A stretch of DNA of 64,000 bases from Leishmania mexicana MHOM/GT/2001/U1103 (taxonomy: Eukaryota; Euglenozoa; Kinetoplastea; Trypanosomatida; Trypanosomatidae). This document shows positions 21,554-34,200 of this stretch, piece by piece. Made by a program: the position numbers and the translations under genes. The notes beneath the pieces were generated by a model. It had not been told where the DNA came from. It made no database searches and worked only from the letters and a program-made list of their open reading frames with translations. The DNA is taken from positions 62,001 to 126,000 of the forward strand of contig NC_018316.1 in assembly GCF_000234665.1 (NCBI RefSeq), written 5' to 3'. Position 1 is the stretch's first letter, and every line of letters starts with the position of its first letter.

Positions 21554-22427
21554 AGGTAATAACAAGAAGCCGGGCGGGGGGGGGGGCAGCGCGGGCCGTG
21601 GGCGTGCGCCCATCTCCTCCCTTTCCCCGGTTGTGTGGTTTAGATGTCTCTGTCGTCTTCCTCAGGCGCGTCGAGGCGGTGGTGCTGCGCAGCACGAGCG
21701 ACTCGACGGGAACGCGCCCTCTTGCTGCCCTCGCTCCTTTAGATACAACGCACGCGTTACTTTCCCTCACCGCACGGCAGAGTCTCTTGCATCCCTTCAT
21801 GGCAGAGGTTTGGACGACTTGACAAGCAACCCAACGGACAAGCATAGCCTCCCTCCCCTCCCCTCCCTCACGCAGCCTGCACGGGCCGCGCCTGTGTGAC
21901 GCGCCCCGGTGCGCATGCGCACATCTTTACGAGTACCTCGATGCGCCACCGAGTAGCTAACCAACTCTGACCCTCGTGCTCATGCGTGACTCTCGCGCGT
22001 CTCCCCCTCTGCCCATCACTGCCACCGATCTCCATCCTCGCCCACCTGCCTGTCGTTCCCTTTTACCCTGCAGCTGCCCCTCCCCTCCACCTGGCGTGAT
22101 GCTGCATACGTGGTCATGATGGCCGTACGTTGCTGAGCGACGGAGTCGCGAGGTCAAGCGAGGCAGGGTAGGCCGAGTGGCGGGTGAGCAGCTTGTCGCT
22201 CTGCGGAGTTACACACGAAGAATCGAGCGGATGAGTGGGTCTTTAGGGTTAGGTTGCTTGACGACTGCCCTCTGGAGTCTCCTCGATCTCCTCCGCTCTG
22301 CGCCCTCTCGCTGGTGTGTGTGTGTGTGTGTTGGCGTGCACTGATGCCTCGCGCACTCCTCGCGGTTTTTGTCTGCTGTCTTCCCTTCTCTTGAGCGTGC
22401 ATAGCCACACCCCCTTCCCCTGATAAC
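21554..22427. other. Intergenic, 3' of the beta-lactamase-like gene
   Basis: About 0.87 kb. It contains a G12 run near 21578-21590, CT-rich words, a TG tract near 22315-22331 and a telomere-like TTAGGGTTAGG at 22243-22253. No gene is recognised. Confidence 0.55.
22243..22253 (+). repeat. Short interstitial telomere-like motif
   Basis: The 11-mer TTAGGGTTAGG, almost two units of the trypanosomatid telomere repeat. It is too short to imply a past telomere and may be chance. Confidence 0.4.
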
Positions 22428-23025
22428 ATGGAGGTGGTGAAGCACATCGAACTGCCGTACCCGGACGACGTGGTGGTGAGGGGGGGGGCCACTCCTGAAG
22501 ACTCGTTGAGAGGCGACGTGCTCGGGGAGCTTTTCCCTGAGGCGTCACCATCGCCAACAAAGCGCGGGCGCACGGAGCGGGCCAGCAGAGTAGTGCCCTA
22601 CCGGTGGAGGTGCTGTACTTCCCGCTCCGCAGTTTGGAGGAGGCGGTTGTCTACATGCAGGCAGGACCTCCCATGTGGAACTCAACACGCTCTGCCGTCG
22701 CCACCTCCCCCACCGTGCGACGCGTCGCTTCGATACAATGCCGCGCTTGGCGGCGCGAACGGGCTCGTGCTCTCCGGAAGCAGGCCAGCAGGTCGTGGGT
22801 GCGCTGTGCCTTCCAGATGTTCTGCAGTCGCATTGGATCGCGGGAATCGTGGAGGAGGCGTCGGACAGCACGCCAGTTGTTTTGACAGCGTGCGGTTCTG
22901 CGCCCTCAGCCGGCGTACCGTGTGCGCCACGTCACAAGCTCCGCGCGGTGCGGCCGGCCCTATCAGTCTCTCATAGCGCAGGTGCGCGACAGCAGTGATA
23001 CAGCGAGGATTGTGGCCTGCACATG
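22428..23025 (+). pseudogene. Possible decayed protein-coding gene with frameshifts
   Basis: From the ATG at 22428, about 60 codons have strong Leishmania-type GC3 bias (MEVVKHIELPYPDDVVV onward). The frame then becomes poor, while coding-like sequence resumes in other frames: LPVEVLYFPLRSLEEAVVYM near 22598-22660 in a second frame, GALCLPDVLQSHWIAGIVEE near 22796-22860 in a third, and YQSLIAQVRDSSDTARIVAC ending at a TGA near 23025. This patchwork over ~600 bp suggests an old gene broken by several indels; a G8 run near 22481-22488 is one likely unstable point. I do not recognise the family. The alternative is a run of chance GC-rich ORFs. Confidence 0.4.
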
Positions 23026-24047
23026 ACCGCCAACTGCCTCGCACATCACCTGCCTGTACGGAGAGCAGACGGATCCACAGTGGTCGCTCGCCTCCTCCCC
23101 TCCCCTCTCCATCCTGCATGCCCCCTCCCCATAAAGCAGCTGAAGGAGGTTTAGCGGCAGTGGGTGTAGGTCTGGCGCTGCACACGTTGCGCTCCTCTAC
23201 ACAGCCGGATTTACTAAATCCTGCTGACACGCAACTCGTGTAGCTTTGAGGAGCGCAACCCCGTGCCGGACTCGTCTCTCGCCCGTTCGCATGTGAAGGA
23301 CGCGGCGTTGCCACTTGTGAGCGGCACCCCTTACCCCGCTGTGCGAGGGCCGCTGGGGAGGCCGTATAACGGCTGTCGGAGGAGCGAAATCCGTTGCAGG
23401 ATTACTACGGGGTGATCCGCGCTTTGTCACAGCGAATCTTCTCATGAAAGGCGGCGGCGGCCTCAGGGAGTACCAACGAAGTACATCCCGGGCGAGAGAG
23501 CCCCTCCCCTGCATGCTGAGCCGTGGGTGTGGCCAACTCTTCCCTTCATCCCCCCCCCCACCTCCTCTCCTCGCCTTGGCCGTTCTCTAAGCGAAGATCG
23601 ATGGCCAACCCTCGAGGCGTCAGGGCTCAGCGCCTTACCAAATCGTTACTCTGCACCGCGGCTCTCCCAACGGCTGCGTACCAACCACAACCGACGAGAA
23701 CTCGAGCAGGGCGGAGGAAGTGGCTTGGTTGTTTCCGATTTCCTCACATCGGTGTTGTCTCTGCGTCGACTCCCCTCCCCCTCCTTCGCTTTCCCCCTGT
23801 GCCTCCGTCTTCGTGTTCGAACTGCCCACGGGCCCCGGCGTCGCCACATCCGTCACGGGCACCCAAGCACACTGTCTCCCTCTCTCCCCCCCACACACAC
23901 ACACCTCATACACCGTTCTCTTCTCCCAAAGTGCTGCGCTTCCGAGCCCTCGATCAGGTGCCACCCGCATCCCGGCATCCTCTCCGCGTGCTACGCACCG
24001 CCTCAGCCACCAGCTGCAAGGAACTTCCCGCGCACCAGCGTGCATAC
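23026..24047. other. Intergenic and leader region upstream of cysteinyl-tRNA synthetase
   Basis: About 1 kb. The left part may be the tail of the decayed gene: FEERNPVPDSSLARSHVKDA near 23249 reads coding-like. The right part contains C8-C9 runs (23551, 23885), a CA tract (23890-23901) and the acceptor tract of the synthetase. The synthetase frame is open back to 23523, but this upstream part is C/T-rich and looks untranslated. Confidence 0.45.
23873..23929 (+). promoter_or_regulatory. Predicted trans-splice acceptor for cysteinyl-tRNA synthetase
   Basis: A CT-rich tract interrupted by a CA run, then TTCTCTTCTCCC and AAAG, with AG at 23928-23929. The first ATG after it is 24048. An additional downstream acceptor between 24050 and 24116 would expose the second in-frame ATG at 24117. 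Confidence 0.45.
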
Positions 24048-26471
24048 ATGAGCCGCAGCTCCGTGGCCCTCGCACTGGCACCGCCCGCAGCGCCGCCTTC
24101 GCCCACCCCATCCGCAATGAGCGGCAATCGTCCTCCGACGGTAGTAGCCGGCCTCGATGGCGCCAACCCGGTGAAGCGAGAACGCCACCCCACTTGGTAC
24201 CCGCCCGTGAAGCTGGACGGCAACGGTCTGAAGGTGATGAACTCCCTGACAGAGTCCCTCGAGGACTTCGCGCCGCGTGATGGCCGGGTCGTGCGGTGGT
24301 ACACGTGCGGCCCGACCGTCTACGATCTCTCACACATGGGCCACGCCCGCGCTTACCTCACCTTCGACATCATCCGCCGCATCATGGAAGACTACTTCGG
24401 CTACTCCGTTATCTATCAGGTGAACATCACGGACATCGACGACAAGATCATCAAGCGCGCTCGCGTGAACAAGCTGCTGGATGACTTCAAGGAGGGAGAG
24501 CTGCGCCACAGCGACGTTGCAAAGCTCATGGCGTTCACGACGGAGGCCGTCGCCGCCGCCGAGAGCGGCCTGGAAAAGCGCAAGGCGGCGCTGTTGGAGC
24601 CGATCACCGATGGCGCCAACAGCCGGGCCAAGGCGGACCGCGAGGAGAAGATGCTGGAGGTGCAGCTCAAGGAGTCGCAGCTTGCCGAGACCAAGGTGAA
24701 GATCGCGGCGGCCAAGGATGACTTTGCCGCCCTGTTCGCCGCGGCCAGCGGCGTGAACGGCGACCTGCTTGACGAGCGCAGCGGCCACAGCGTCTCCGAT
24801 CAGCAGATCTTCGAAGACCACGCCCGAAAATATGAGCGCGCGTTCTTCGAGGACATGCAGCGCTTGGGCATTCGTGAGCCGGACATCGTGACACGCGTCA
24901 CCGAATACGTACCGCAGGTGGTGGAGTTTGTGCAGAAAATCATCGACAACGGCTTTGCCTACGTCGGCGAGACGTCAGTCTTCTTCGACACGGAGGCGTA
25001 CATCAGGGCCGGCCACGACTACCCGAAGCTGAAGCCTGGCGGTGATCGCAACACGACGGAGGACGAGATGGCCGAGGGCGAGGGCGTCCTTTCGAAGGGT
25101 GTCGAGGGCGAGAAGCGCAGCCCGAACGACTTTGCTCTATGGAAGTTCTCGAAGCCCGGCGAACCGCGCTGGTCATCCCCGTGGGGCGAGGGCCGCCCTG
25201 GCTGGCACATCGAGTGCTCCGTGATGGCGTCCGACATTCTCGGCGAGAACATGGACATCCACAGCGGTGGGTGGGACTTGAAGTTTCCGCACCACGACAA
25301 CGAGTGCGCGCAGAGCGAGGCGTGCAACCTGCACAGCCAGTGGGTGAACTACTTTCTTCACTGCGGCCATCTCCATATCAAAGGGTTGAAGATGAGCAAG
25401 AGCCTCAAGAACTTCATCACCATCCGCCAGGCGCTGGACGAACTCGGCGTCACGGCGCGCACGATGCGGCTGCTGTTCCTTGCAAATCCTTGGAACAAGC
25501 CGATGAACTTCTCGGACCAGTCGCTCGACGAGGCGAAGGAGAAGGAGCGTGTCCTGCGCGCCTTCTTCGGCAGCGTCGACATTGTCCTCCGTGCTGATAA
25601 CTGGAAGGCCACGCAAGGTGTCAACAAGCACGACCGCGAGCTGCTATCCAAGTGGGTCGAGGCCGAGGCGGCCGTGCACGCGGCGTTGCAGGACAACTTT
25701 GATACAGTCGTTGCCCTGCAGCAACTCATGTCCCTCGTCGCGGCGACGAACCAGTACCTGCTCTCTGGCGAGCGGCCGAGTGCGACGCTGGTGCGCAAGG
25801 TGGGCTGCTATGTGACAAAGATGTTCCGCATCTTCGGCGTCGTCGAGGGGTCTGACGATGTCGGCCTGCAGAAGCAGGGCTCCGGCGACGGCGAAGCGCG
25901 CTTCATCGAGGTCGTGAACACCCTCGTGCGCTTCCGTGACGAGGTGCGTGATGCGGCGAAAGACCAGAAGGTGGTGGCGGGCTTCCTGCCCTTGTGCGAC
26001 AAGGTGCGCGATGAGTGGCTTGTCGACGCTGGCGTGCGGCTCGAGGACAACCCGGCGGGCCCGACGACGTGGAAGAACGACGAGCCGGCGCTGCTGCACA
26101 AGGAGCTGGCGGAGCGCCGCGCTCAGCAAGAAGGGGATCGCCAGAGGAAGCTGGCGAATCAGGTGGAGACGAAGCGCAAGCTCGTGGAGAAGTGGCGGCA
26201 GCTCACCTACCCGCCGTCCGAGTACTTCCGCCGCCAGGACGAGCAGCGGGAGGAGAAAAAGTACGCCGCCTACGACGACGTCACCGGCCTCCCAACGATG
26301 ACGGCTGCCGGCGAGGAGGTGAGCGAGAAGGATGTGAAGAAGCTGAGCAAGGAGCAGGCGAAGTACGCCAAGTCGTACGACGAGTTTATTGGCAAGGGTG
26401 GCGTATCGTGGCTTCAAGAGCAGGAGGCAGAGCTGGCCAGCATGGTGGCCGAGCTCGAAGGCAGCAAGTAG
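24048..26471 (+). CDS. CysRS: Cysteinyl-tRNA synthetase (class I)
   Basis: 807 residues from ATG 24048, or 784 from the second in-frame ATG at 24117. It charges tRNA-Cys with cysteine using ATP. Class I signatures are present: HMGH (HIGH motif) in [17 protein letters not shown] and KMSKS in [13 protein letters not shown]. The zinc ligands expected for CysRS are visible: Cys of YTCGP, Cys of GWHIECSVM, and His/Glu of KFPHHDNE. A eukaryote-type charged insertion of about 110 residues lies between the two halves of the Rossmann fold ([10 protein letters not shown] to the [12 protein letters not shown] region). The C-terminal ~130 residues are Lys/Glu-rich and helical. The extra N-terminus from 24048 ([17 protein letters not shown]) lacks acidic residues and could be a mitochondrial presequence, while the 24117 start would give a cytosolic form. 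Trypanosomatids typically use one CysRS gene for both compartments. Confidence 0.95.
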   Translation: MSRSSVALALAPPAAPPSPTPSAMSGNRPPTVVAGLDGANPVKRERHPTWYPPVKLDGNGLKVMNSLTESLEDFAPRDGRVVRWYTCGPTVYDLSHMGHARAYLTFDIIRRIMEDYFGYSVIYQVNITDIDDKIIKRARVNKLLDDFKEGELRHSDVAKLMAFTTEAVAAAESGLEKRKAALLEPITDGANSRAKADREEKMLEVQLKESQLAETKVKIAAAKDDFAALFAAASGVNGDLLDERSGHSVSDQQIFEDHARKYERAFFEDMQRLGIREPDIVTRVTEYVPQVVEFVQKIIDNGFAYVGETSVFFDTEAYIRAGHDYPKLKPGGDRNTTEDEMAEGEGVLSKGVEGEKRSPNDFALWKFSKPGEPRWSSPWGEGRPGWHIECSVMASDILGENMDIHSGGWDLKFPHHDNECAQSEACNLHSQWVNYFLHCGHLHIKGLKMSKSLKNFITIRQALDELGVTARTMRLLFLANPWNKPMNFSDQSLDEAKEKERVLRAFFGSVDIVLRADNWKATQGVNKHDRELLSKWVEAEAAVHAALQDNFDTVVALQQLMSLVAATNQYLLSGERPSATLVRKVGCYVTKMFRIFGVVEGSDDVGLQKQGSGDGEARFIEVVNTLVRFRDEVRDAAKDQKVVAGFLPLCDKVRDEWLVDAGVRLEDNPAGPTTWKNDEPALLHKELAERRAQQEGDRQRKLANQVETKRKLVEKWRQLTYPPSEYFRRQDEQREEKKYAAYDDVTGLPTMTAAGEEVSEKDVKKLSKEQAKYAKSYDEFIGKGGVSWLQEQEAELASMVAELEGSK

Positions 26472-28231
26472 GCGTCGGTAGCGACGCACTCACCCGTGAG
26501 CACAGGCGTGTCGAACAACGTCAAGCACATCCAGGTAACTGGAAGGTGATCCACCGATGAGGGCGGCGGCAGGAGGAGAGCTATGGGATTATGGAGACTC
26601 GTCCCCTTCCTCGCACCTCATCACCTCTGCTGTCCGCGAAGCCACGCGCAATAGGGAGGGTCATAATCGGTAGAGCGTGGGAGGGAAAAGCGACAGTTGA
26701 TGGCCGGCAGCGCGCATCCGTTTGTGTATCTCTGCCGCCGACGGGCGTGTCATGTGCAGAGAAGCTGCGTCTCCCCCCCCCCACGCACGCACGCACGCAC
26801 ACAAACACTATTCCTCCGCCCTTCCCTCACCGGCGTCACACACGCACGCCCCTCCCCCCTCCGACGGCAACAAGACAATGGACGTGTTATGTAGCAAGGT
26901 GTGCTCACCCTTGGCGCGCGTTTCTCCCGCTTCTCCTGTTGCTCTGTTACTTCGGGGAGGGGAGGAGGGACGTGGAGTGTGTCTGTGTCTGTGTGCGCTT
27001 TCTGTGTGTCTCTCGCACCATCGCCCCAACGGACGGATGATGGCCAGCCGTCATCCCGCCTCTCCTCCGTGCGTGAGGGTGTCGAGAGAGGGAAGGCGCA
27101 CGCGTGTCTGTGAGTGAGGGCGTGCATGGTGTGGTGGCGGGGGCTTGAGTGCCGGCGTGCACGCCCCTCAGGTGACGCCTTAGTGAGAAAAGATAACATC
27201 AACGGCGGACGAGCAGTACCGCTGAAAGTCACGTGCGCCTGCGTGCTGGAGAGGAGAAGGGAGGGGGAGGGGGTGGGTGGACGTCGGCTGAGCAGGTCAC
27301 CATGCTGCACGGGCGCCACACAACCCCACACACACACACAGCGCAAAGTCCATCACCCACGAGACGAAAGAAGAGGAGGGAAACAAGGTGTTATGCCCCA
27401 CCCACCCGATGGCGTCGATGTCGTCGTCTTCCACGGTGTCCCGCCAGTCTTCGACGCTGGTCTCTCACTCCCCCCACGTTCGCCATCATCATCGCCTCTC
27501 TGCCCCCCCCCCCTCCTGTTCCTTCTCCTCCTCGACCTCAAGCGACTCTGCGGGCATCCATCCATCGATGCCCAGGAGCAGATGCAGCACACTCGTGCAC
27601 CATGACGCACATCCCGAGCTCGCCATCTCCATTCCTTCTGGTTTAGCCGGCTCCTTGCCGCCTTGTGGCACACGTATACCCGCACAGTCGATGCCCGCGG
27701 GTAGCGACTGTATGCGAGGTAGGGCAGAGTCATGGGGCTCACCCTGATGTCAGCAACAACGTGGCACATCTTATATTTCCGACGGTGCGCCGCCACCGCC
27801 CTCGCTGTGTGCACTGAAGAGGTTTTTCTCTCTCCACGCTGCCCCCCCCCCTTCACCACATTGCTCTTCTGGACTCTCCTCGCAAACCGCACGCGTTCTT
27901 GATTACTGGTGCGTGTCTCACGCCCTCGCTCTCGCTCTGCGCACCCGCGGGTGTGCGTGCGCACGGGTGCACGCCTCTTCACCGTGGTGGATACGTGGCG
28001 AACGAAGATGTGTGTCGGGGCTGCACTACTGCTGACCACGACCCACCATACCTCCGGCACATACATGTCTGCACAGCCCTTCCACACCCCGCCCTTCTCT
28101 CACGTATCTTTGCCCTTTACTTGCATGTGCGGGTCAACCAAGCTGTGCCGCACCCCTCCCGCCTTCGCTATCAACGCGGCGACCCTTCCCCACCCACGCC
28201 TGCACAGCCTCCAACTCTCTCACCTTTTCTC
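26472..28231. other. Intergenic between cysteinyl-tRNA synthetase and the DEAH helicase
   Basis: 1.76 kb without a recognised gene. It holds CACG repeats (26783-26800), C9-C10 runs (26767, 27505, 27841), GTGTCTGTGTCTGTGT words near 26975, a CA tract (27324-27341) and GGGAGG runs. The helicase frame is open from 27899, but no ATG occurs in frame before 28232. Confidence 0.5.
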
Positions 28232-31200
28232 ATGTGGGGCCCATGGCGCACCGGGCCATCCATCTCGTCTGCGCGAACGGCGTCAAGCAGCCGCACACGG
28301 GTCGCTGCACACAACGAGCTCCGTCGCTGGAGTCTGCCCGCTGCGGGGCTCGTGCCTCTTGCGAGAGGACACGGGCACAGCAATGCCCTTTTCGCCACAT
28401 CACACGGCAGCAGCCACTTCATCTGTGGCTTCACCTTTTCAGCGTCCGCAACGGCGTTCCGGCCGACGTCGCTGCTGCTGTGCTCGAGCCATCGCCGTGA
28501 AACACTTACGAGTGGCGGCGACAGTGTGGCGCCGCCAGCGTCACCCCCTTCACAGCCACCCTCTGCACCCTCAGCAGCGTCGCAGCGCAAAGAGTACACG
28601 GCAGAGCTGCTGCGCAGCATTGCGCGTCGTGGCGGTGGGGCCGTGCGCCGCGCGCGACACGGCACCCCCACCTCTGCTGCGGTCGCGCTATCCGCCCTTC
28701 TGAACCCTTCCAGCGTATTGACGAAAGGCGTGACAAGCAGCAGCGATAGCGGCGCTTCTGTACTGGCCGCCGCGTCGGTGAAAGGTGCCAAGCAGGTCGC
28801 AGCCGGCTCACCGCTGCTGCGAGTATTCGACGCTACACCCGCACCTCGCTCCACAACACCGTCCCGGCCAGCTGAACCAAAGTCGCCACCATCCGCCGGC
28901 CCCATCGCCAATAGACGCTCCGATGCTGCAGCGCCGCGCACGAAAAGCGAAGCAGGCTTGAACGCACGTGTTTTCATCGCAGCTAGCACCGCAGCGGGTG
29001 GCGCACCGTCGTCTGCACCTCCGCCAGCAGCCAGGCCAACGCCGCCGTCCCGAGCACTGCTCCACAAGCTGCTCCACACGGTTCGAACTGAGAAGCGAGT
29101 CTCGTGGGACGCCGTCACTCGGCTGCACCCGGAGGTCCTTCACATGTCCCTCTATGCGTGCCGTCACGAATGGTGTGAGGACTACTGCGCTCACGGAAGC
29201 GCGACGCCGATGTTCTCGCTGGCGAAGGCCGACCCCGCTGCCGCACCATCCTTGCCTGCCGCTTCTCCCACCACCACGGCAAAGCCGCATGGCGATCAAA
29301 GCAGCCATCGACGCCGGCTTCCGCCGCTGCTGCTCTGCGCCGCGTCCACCGGAACCGGAAAAAGCGTGCTCATTCCGCTTTACGCACTCGACGCCCATTG
29401 GGCGGTGCTGGAGCGGCGACTGCTGCAAACAATTGACGACTACGACAAAACCGCTGCAGCGGAGGCCACGGAGAAGGTGCGAGGTGGCGCCCACTCCGCG
29501 CACGATACCCTGCTCTCCGCCATGACGGCGCAACAGATTACGGCGGACGCGGGGGCGCCCAACGTTGTCTTGCAGCCTTTCCCTCTTGACTCGCAAGAGA
29601 ACTTCATACGCGAGTTCACGGCCTGCAGCCGGCTGCGCATCGTGGTAAGCCAGCCAACTCGTGTAGCATGCGCGGAGCTCGCCGCGTACGCAAGCGCGCT
29701 CTTGGACGCCGGTCGCACATGCGTCGGTGCCAGTCACAGCTCCGAAGCGGCGCCGGCAGGAGCAGGACTCGGCGGCCGCCGCCGCCGCGACAAGACGCAG
29801 TGTTCCCTGAGCCGTCGGCTTGTTGGAAAGCGGGTGGGTCTTGCTGTCGGTGGGGCGTCGCAGTTTTGCTCCGAAACGGAGATCGTCTTCGCCACGCCCG
29901 GCTACATCGTCAATGCGCTGCGGGTCTCTCATCCCCAGTCGTCGCTGTCGCCAACGACGCTGGTGGTGGATGAGGCGCACTGCCGCGACGTTGAAACGGA
30001 TGCCTTGCTGGCCTGGATGAAGCTGTCGCGAGCGTGCAGCCAAGGGGGTGATGCATCGGGGTCGGCGGCTTCGGCGCCGCTCCCGGTGCTGCGTCAGTAC
30101 TACGTGGTGTCCGCCACCATGAATCTGCAGGCGATGGACACCTATCTCTGCCGAGGACTTCCGAACGGCAGCAACGATGAGCGCGACGTCCATCCAGGGC
30201 AGAGCGAAGGCCTCGCTCGAGGGCCCAAGCGCACAATCGCGGAGAGCGATGCACTTCCCGAGGATGCCAGGAGCACCGACGCCGTGCCTGCAGACGCGCC
30301 GCTTCTGCTTCTATCTCCGACGCAACGTCATCATGTGCGGCGGTGGTGGCAAAGGGAACAGGCACTCGGTGCTGGCGGGCGTATCGATGGCGCAGACGTG
30401 GACTCCGCCGTGACGCGGGCAGTGACGACGGATCAACGCGTGCGCGCGGCCGTCTTGCAGCTCGTAGAGACCACCGAAGGCTACGGCGAGTGCGATGACG
30501 GTTACCGTGACGACCCCCTTCTTATCGGTGGCGCCGCGAGTGTGGCGAGCGGCTCACCCGCCAACTCCACAGAACAGGCGGTGGGTGGCTTCTTTGCCAG
30601 CAGTGCCAAGAGCCCCACAGATTCCACAGTCAGAGGGGCGCCACCGCCGCGTCTGCCACCGCCCCTCAACTCATCGGAGCTTCGCGGCGCCGACGGTGCG
30701 GCCATTGTCATCGCCACCCAACCGTACCGTGTGGAACGCTACTTCGTCGACGATCTCGACCCCGTGAAGGGCAGCTTTGCGAGGTCACGGGTGCTATTTG
30801 ACGAGGCCACACGTCTCAGCGCTACCGCTGCGGCATCGGCGGCAGCGACCCGCACCCCTTCGAACGCGGCGCAAGGTGTGGCGAGCAGCGGTAGGAAAGG
30901 TGGAAGGCAACCCAAGCAGGGCGACAAGGCAGCCTCCTCCGCGCCTGCCGCCGACGCCACCCAGCGGTCGAGCAAGGGCTTTCCGATTTGCCTCACCGAC
31001 GATGGTGCCGCGCTCCGAGCACGGTTAGTCGATCTACACGGCACGCGTGCCGCCTCCTATGTCATGCTCAACACCCATGCACGCGCGCTTGTAGAGCTCA
31101 TTCTTCAGTTGCTGCAGGCCGCACGGCTTCGATGGATCGACGGTGCGGTCGCGCTTCCCGCGTCACCGCGATCACAGCGTAGCGAACAGTCCTCCCACGC

Positions 31201-34200
31201 CGATGGCATCGCTTGTGAGCCTGTGTCGATGGCTCTTGCAGTCGCAGACCCGCCGGCAGTGGAGGCTCCGATCACAGTGCTGGTGTTTGTCGCCGGCATC
31301 AGCGAGCTGCACCAGATCACGCTGGCTCTCGAGCGGCTGTGCGACACTGTGCAGCCCTCACCCTCGACGGCGTCGTTCCCATCCACCAACGCTGCGGACT
31401 CGAGCGCACCCTCGACTCTCGTGCTGCGCCACGGCTCCGAAGTCTTCTCTATCGGTCTTCTGCACTCCACCGCGGTGGGAAGTCCGCAAGAGCAGTTGAC
31501 GGCGACGGAGAACGCGGGGGCTCCGTTGCGCTTGCTTCTCTCGACCAACGTCGCTGAGAGCTCCCTCACCATTGCGAACACCCGCATCGTGGTGGACACG
31601 TGCCTTGAGCGCCGCATCAGCACCGACGACGTCACCGGTGCCACGCAGGTGCTGACGTCCTTCGTGTCACCAAGTGGGCTGCGGCAGCGATGTGGGCGGG
31701 TCGGCCGGACGGGCGATGGCGTTGTGATCCACTTGGCGCCAAGGCGGTTTGTGCTTCCAGAGGCTTTTCTGCGCCCTCCGACGACGATGAGGCGGGTCTT
31801 ATTACCCACGTCCTCAACTGCAGGCATGTGCGATTCGTCAGCCTCGACGCAGACCTTCGAAGCCCTGCCCGATGGCGTCGCAACGGTGCTGCTACGGCTA
31901 AAGTTTCTCTTCGCGAAGGTCAGTGACGCGTTGGCGGCGTTGCCGTCGCCGCCAGGCGCCGCAGCGGTGCGGCTGGCCTTGCAGCAGCTCGCGGATATGG
32001 GCCTTCTCCTCTTGCCAGAGGCGGCAGAAACGACGCCGCCTCAGGAGGCGACTCGCAACCTACCCGATCTCGCAGCCGCAAGCGCGCCGTTCGGTTCTGC
32101 TGATGCGGCCGCCCTCTACGGCTGCGACGGTGCGCTGCTCCCTCTACTAAACTGCAGCACTTTAACCCCAAAGGGTTACTTCGTGGCCAGTCTGCCGCTG
32201 CCGTACGAGCACGCCACCTTCGTCTATCATGGCCTGCAGTTCAGCTGCGTCGAGGACGCGCTGATGGTGGCGTGCGCCATGGCCGTCCCGTCGCTGTTTC
32301 TGACGCCGCGCGTGTCGTCCCGTAGTGCCATTCAGGTAGGGATGCGGCGCAGAACAAAGTCTGACTACGCCTCGCAGCGGTGGGACGTGGACAGGATGCC
32401 GGCCCTCTCGCCGCTCGAGCAGTTCTATCGGCACCTCTGGGTGCAGCGTCACTTCGCCGGCTTTGCCGTGCAGCGGATGGTGCGCCCCGCCCCCTACCCG
32501 CCCGACGGCGGCGAGGCGACAGACAACCGCCAAACCATCAACAACAACAACTCCGCGGGCTACGGTGACGAACTCGCGCCCACCACGACCGCCGCGACAA
32601 CATCGGTGGAGCGGCAGGCGGGACAGCTGAGTGAGCCCCTCATGTTGCGCGCGCTGCTGCGGCAATGGTATGCCTTTTCGAACGTGAATGCCTGCATCGG
32701 GTTCCAGAACACGCACGGGCTTAACAGGAGCGCCATGCGCCAAGTGGACAGCATGGTAGCCCAGACCTGCGGCCGGCTCATCCGACTGCTGCGCCAGCTG
32801 AGCGCCGCCTCAGAGGATGCCGCAGGAGCGGCCGTGGATGGCGCTGACAAGCGCTTCGTTGTCGAGGACGCCGAAGCCGAGGTGGATTTTGGGGCCTACG
32901 TGTGCCAAGCCGGCGCCGTTGAGCCCGGCACGACTGTCCTGCCAAGCACGAACGGCATGCCACAACGCGGGAGCAACGGCGGTGGCAGCGCCATCGGTTG
33001 TATCCCTTTTCTTCCAGACTGGCCTACAGAGGCCCGGGAGCAGCTTCTGCGCTCACTGCGGCGCCTCCAGCGCGTCGCGGTGGGTCGTGTGCACCTGCGC
33101 CACACCGAGGTGCGGCAACGCTACGGCCTGCCGCAGTGGTACGACAGCGAAGAGCGGTTGATTCGACTGTGGGGTCGTCCATACCTACGGCACGGCCCCG
33201 CCGATCACTTGGCCTCACGTACCGGCGGGCGAGGAGCAGGTAGAATTCGTGACGGTGTTCTGGACAAGGTGCGAGACGCAAGAGAGGCGGTGCAGCGACA
33301 CCCGTGCTTCACGTACTGGGTCGATGGCCTGCCTGCCTTGCGCTCGCCTTACCCCTCCCTCTACAGGCAGCAGCGCGCGACGTCCGTCGCTGGTGACGGC
33401 GCCATCACCCCTTTCTCGACAAGTGTGCCTCCACCGTTGTCCACGCACGTCACGCGGCCAAGGGTGCCCATCTACCGCCCGCCAGCCCCGCCGCCCCCCA
33501 TCCCGCCCGTCGTCTTCGCGATGGGTCGCACCGACGAACGACTGTGCGCCGCCTTCGTAGCCGCGTTCGGCCACCGCACCCTGCGCGGCGAGGACGGGGG
33601 GCACCGCTTCCACCACCGCCGCCTGCGCCGCAACATGCAGGCACTGGAGAACGACGAGGAGCACGTCTGCACCTTTCATATAGATGTGCAGCAGCAGCAA
33701 GAACTAGAATCGTCGTCACTGTCTAGCAGTGGCACAGCGGATCAATCGACACGCACCGCACCACTGTCCCCGCCGCCCAACTCCTACGACCTCCTCCAGG
33801 CATCGGGTGTGACGTCGAAGTCGGTGGAGCAGGCTCTTGCTCCATACCTGCGTGGCGCGGGCCTGCAGCAGCTGGAGGTCTTCCAAAGCAATCGCCTCGC
33901 CGTGGCAGCTCGCTTCGCCAGCGACGGGTTCAGCGGCCTCTTCGACAGCCTCTCGCCCAGCTACTCCACCGTTCTCTGCGCCAACGGCGACGCTGACAAC
34001 GACGCATATGGAGAGAGTGACAGCATGGACGACATCGGAGACGACGCCGCCCCTATGCTGCGCGTTCATGCTGTGCGGGATGGACGACACACCGCTGCAA
34101 GGGCCACGAAGAGTGCCGAAGCCAGAAGTGGGGTCACAACGTCAGAGGCAGCATCGATAAACACTCGGCCGGTAACCGCAGACGGTGCACGTGGACCGCC

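Noticed and set aside
23810..23826. GTTCGAA-type motif resembling a tRNA B box
   Set aside because: No matching A box or cloverleaf around it, and it lies in the CysRS leader.
27388..27747. 119-codon ORF in the gap before the helicase
   Set aside because: Ser/His/Pro-rich with no domain, and C-run derived; not enough to call a gene.
28808..30193. 461-codon ORF antisense to the DEAH helicase
   Set aside because: The sense strand carries the intact helicase motifs; the antisense frame is a shadow.
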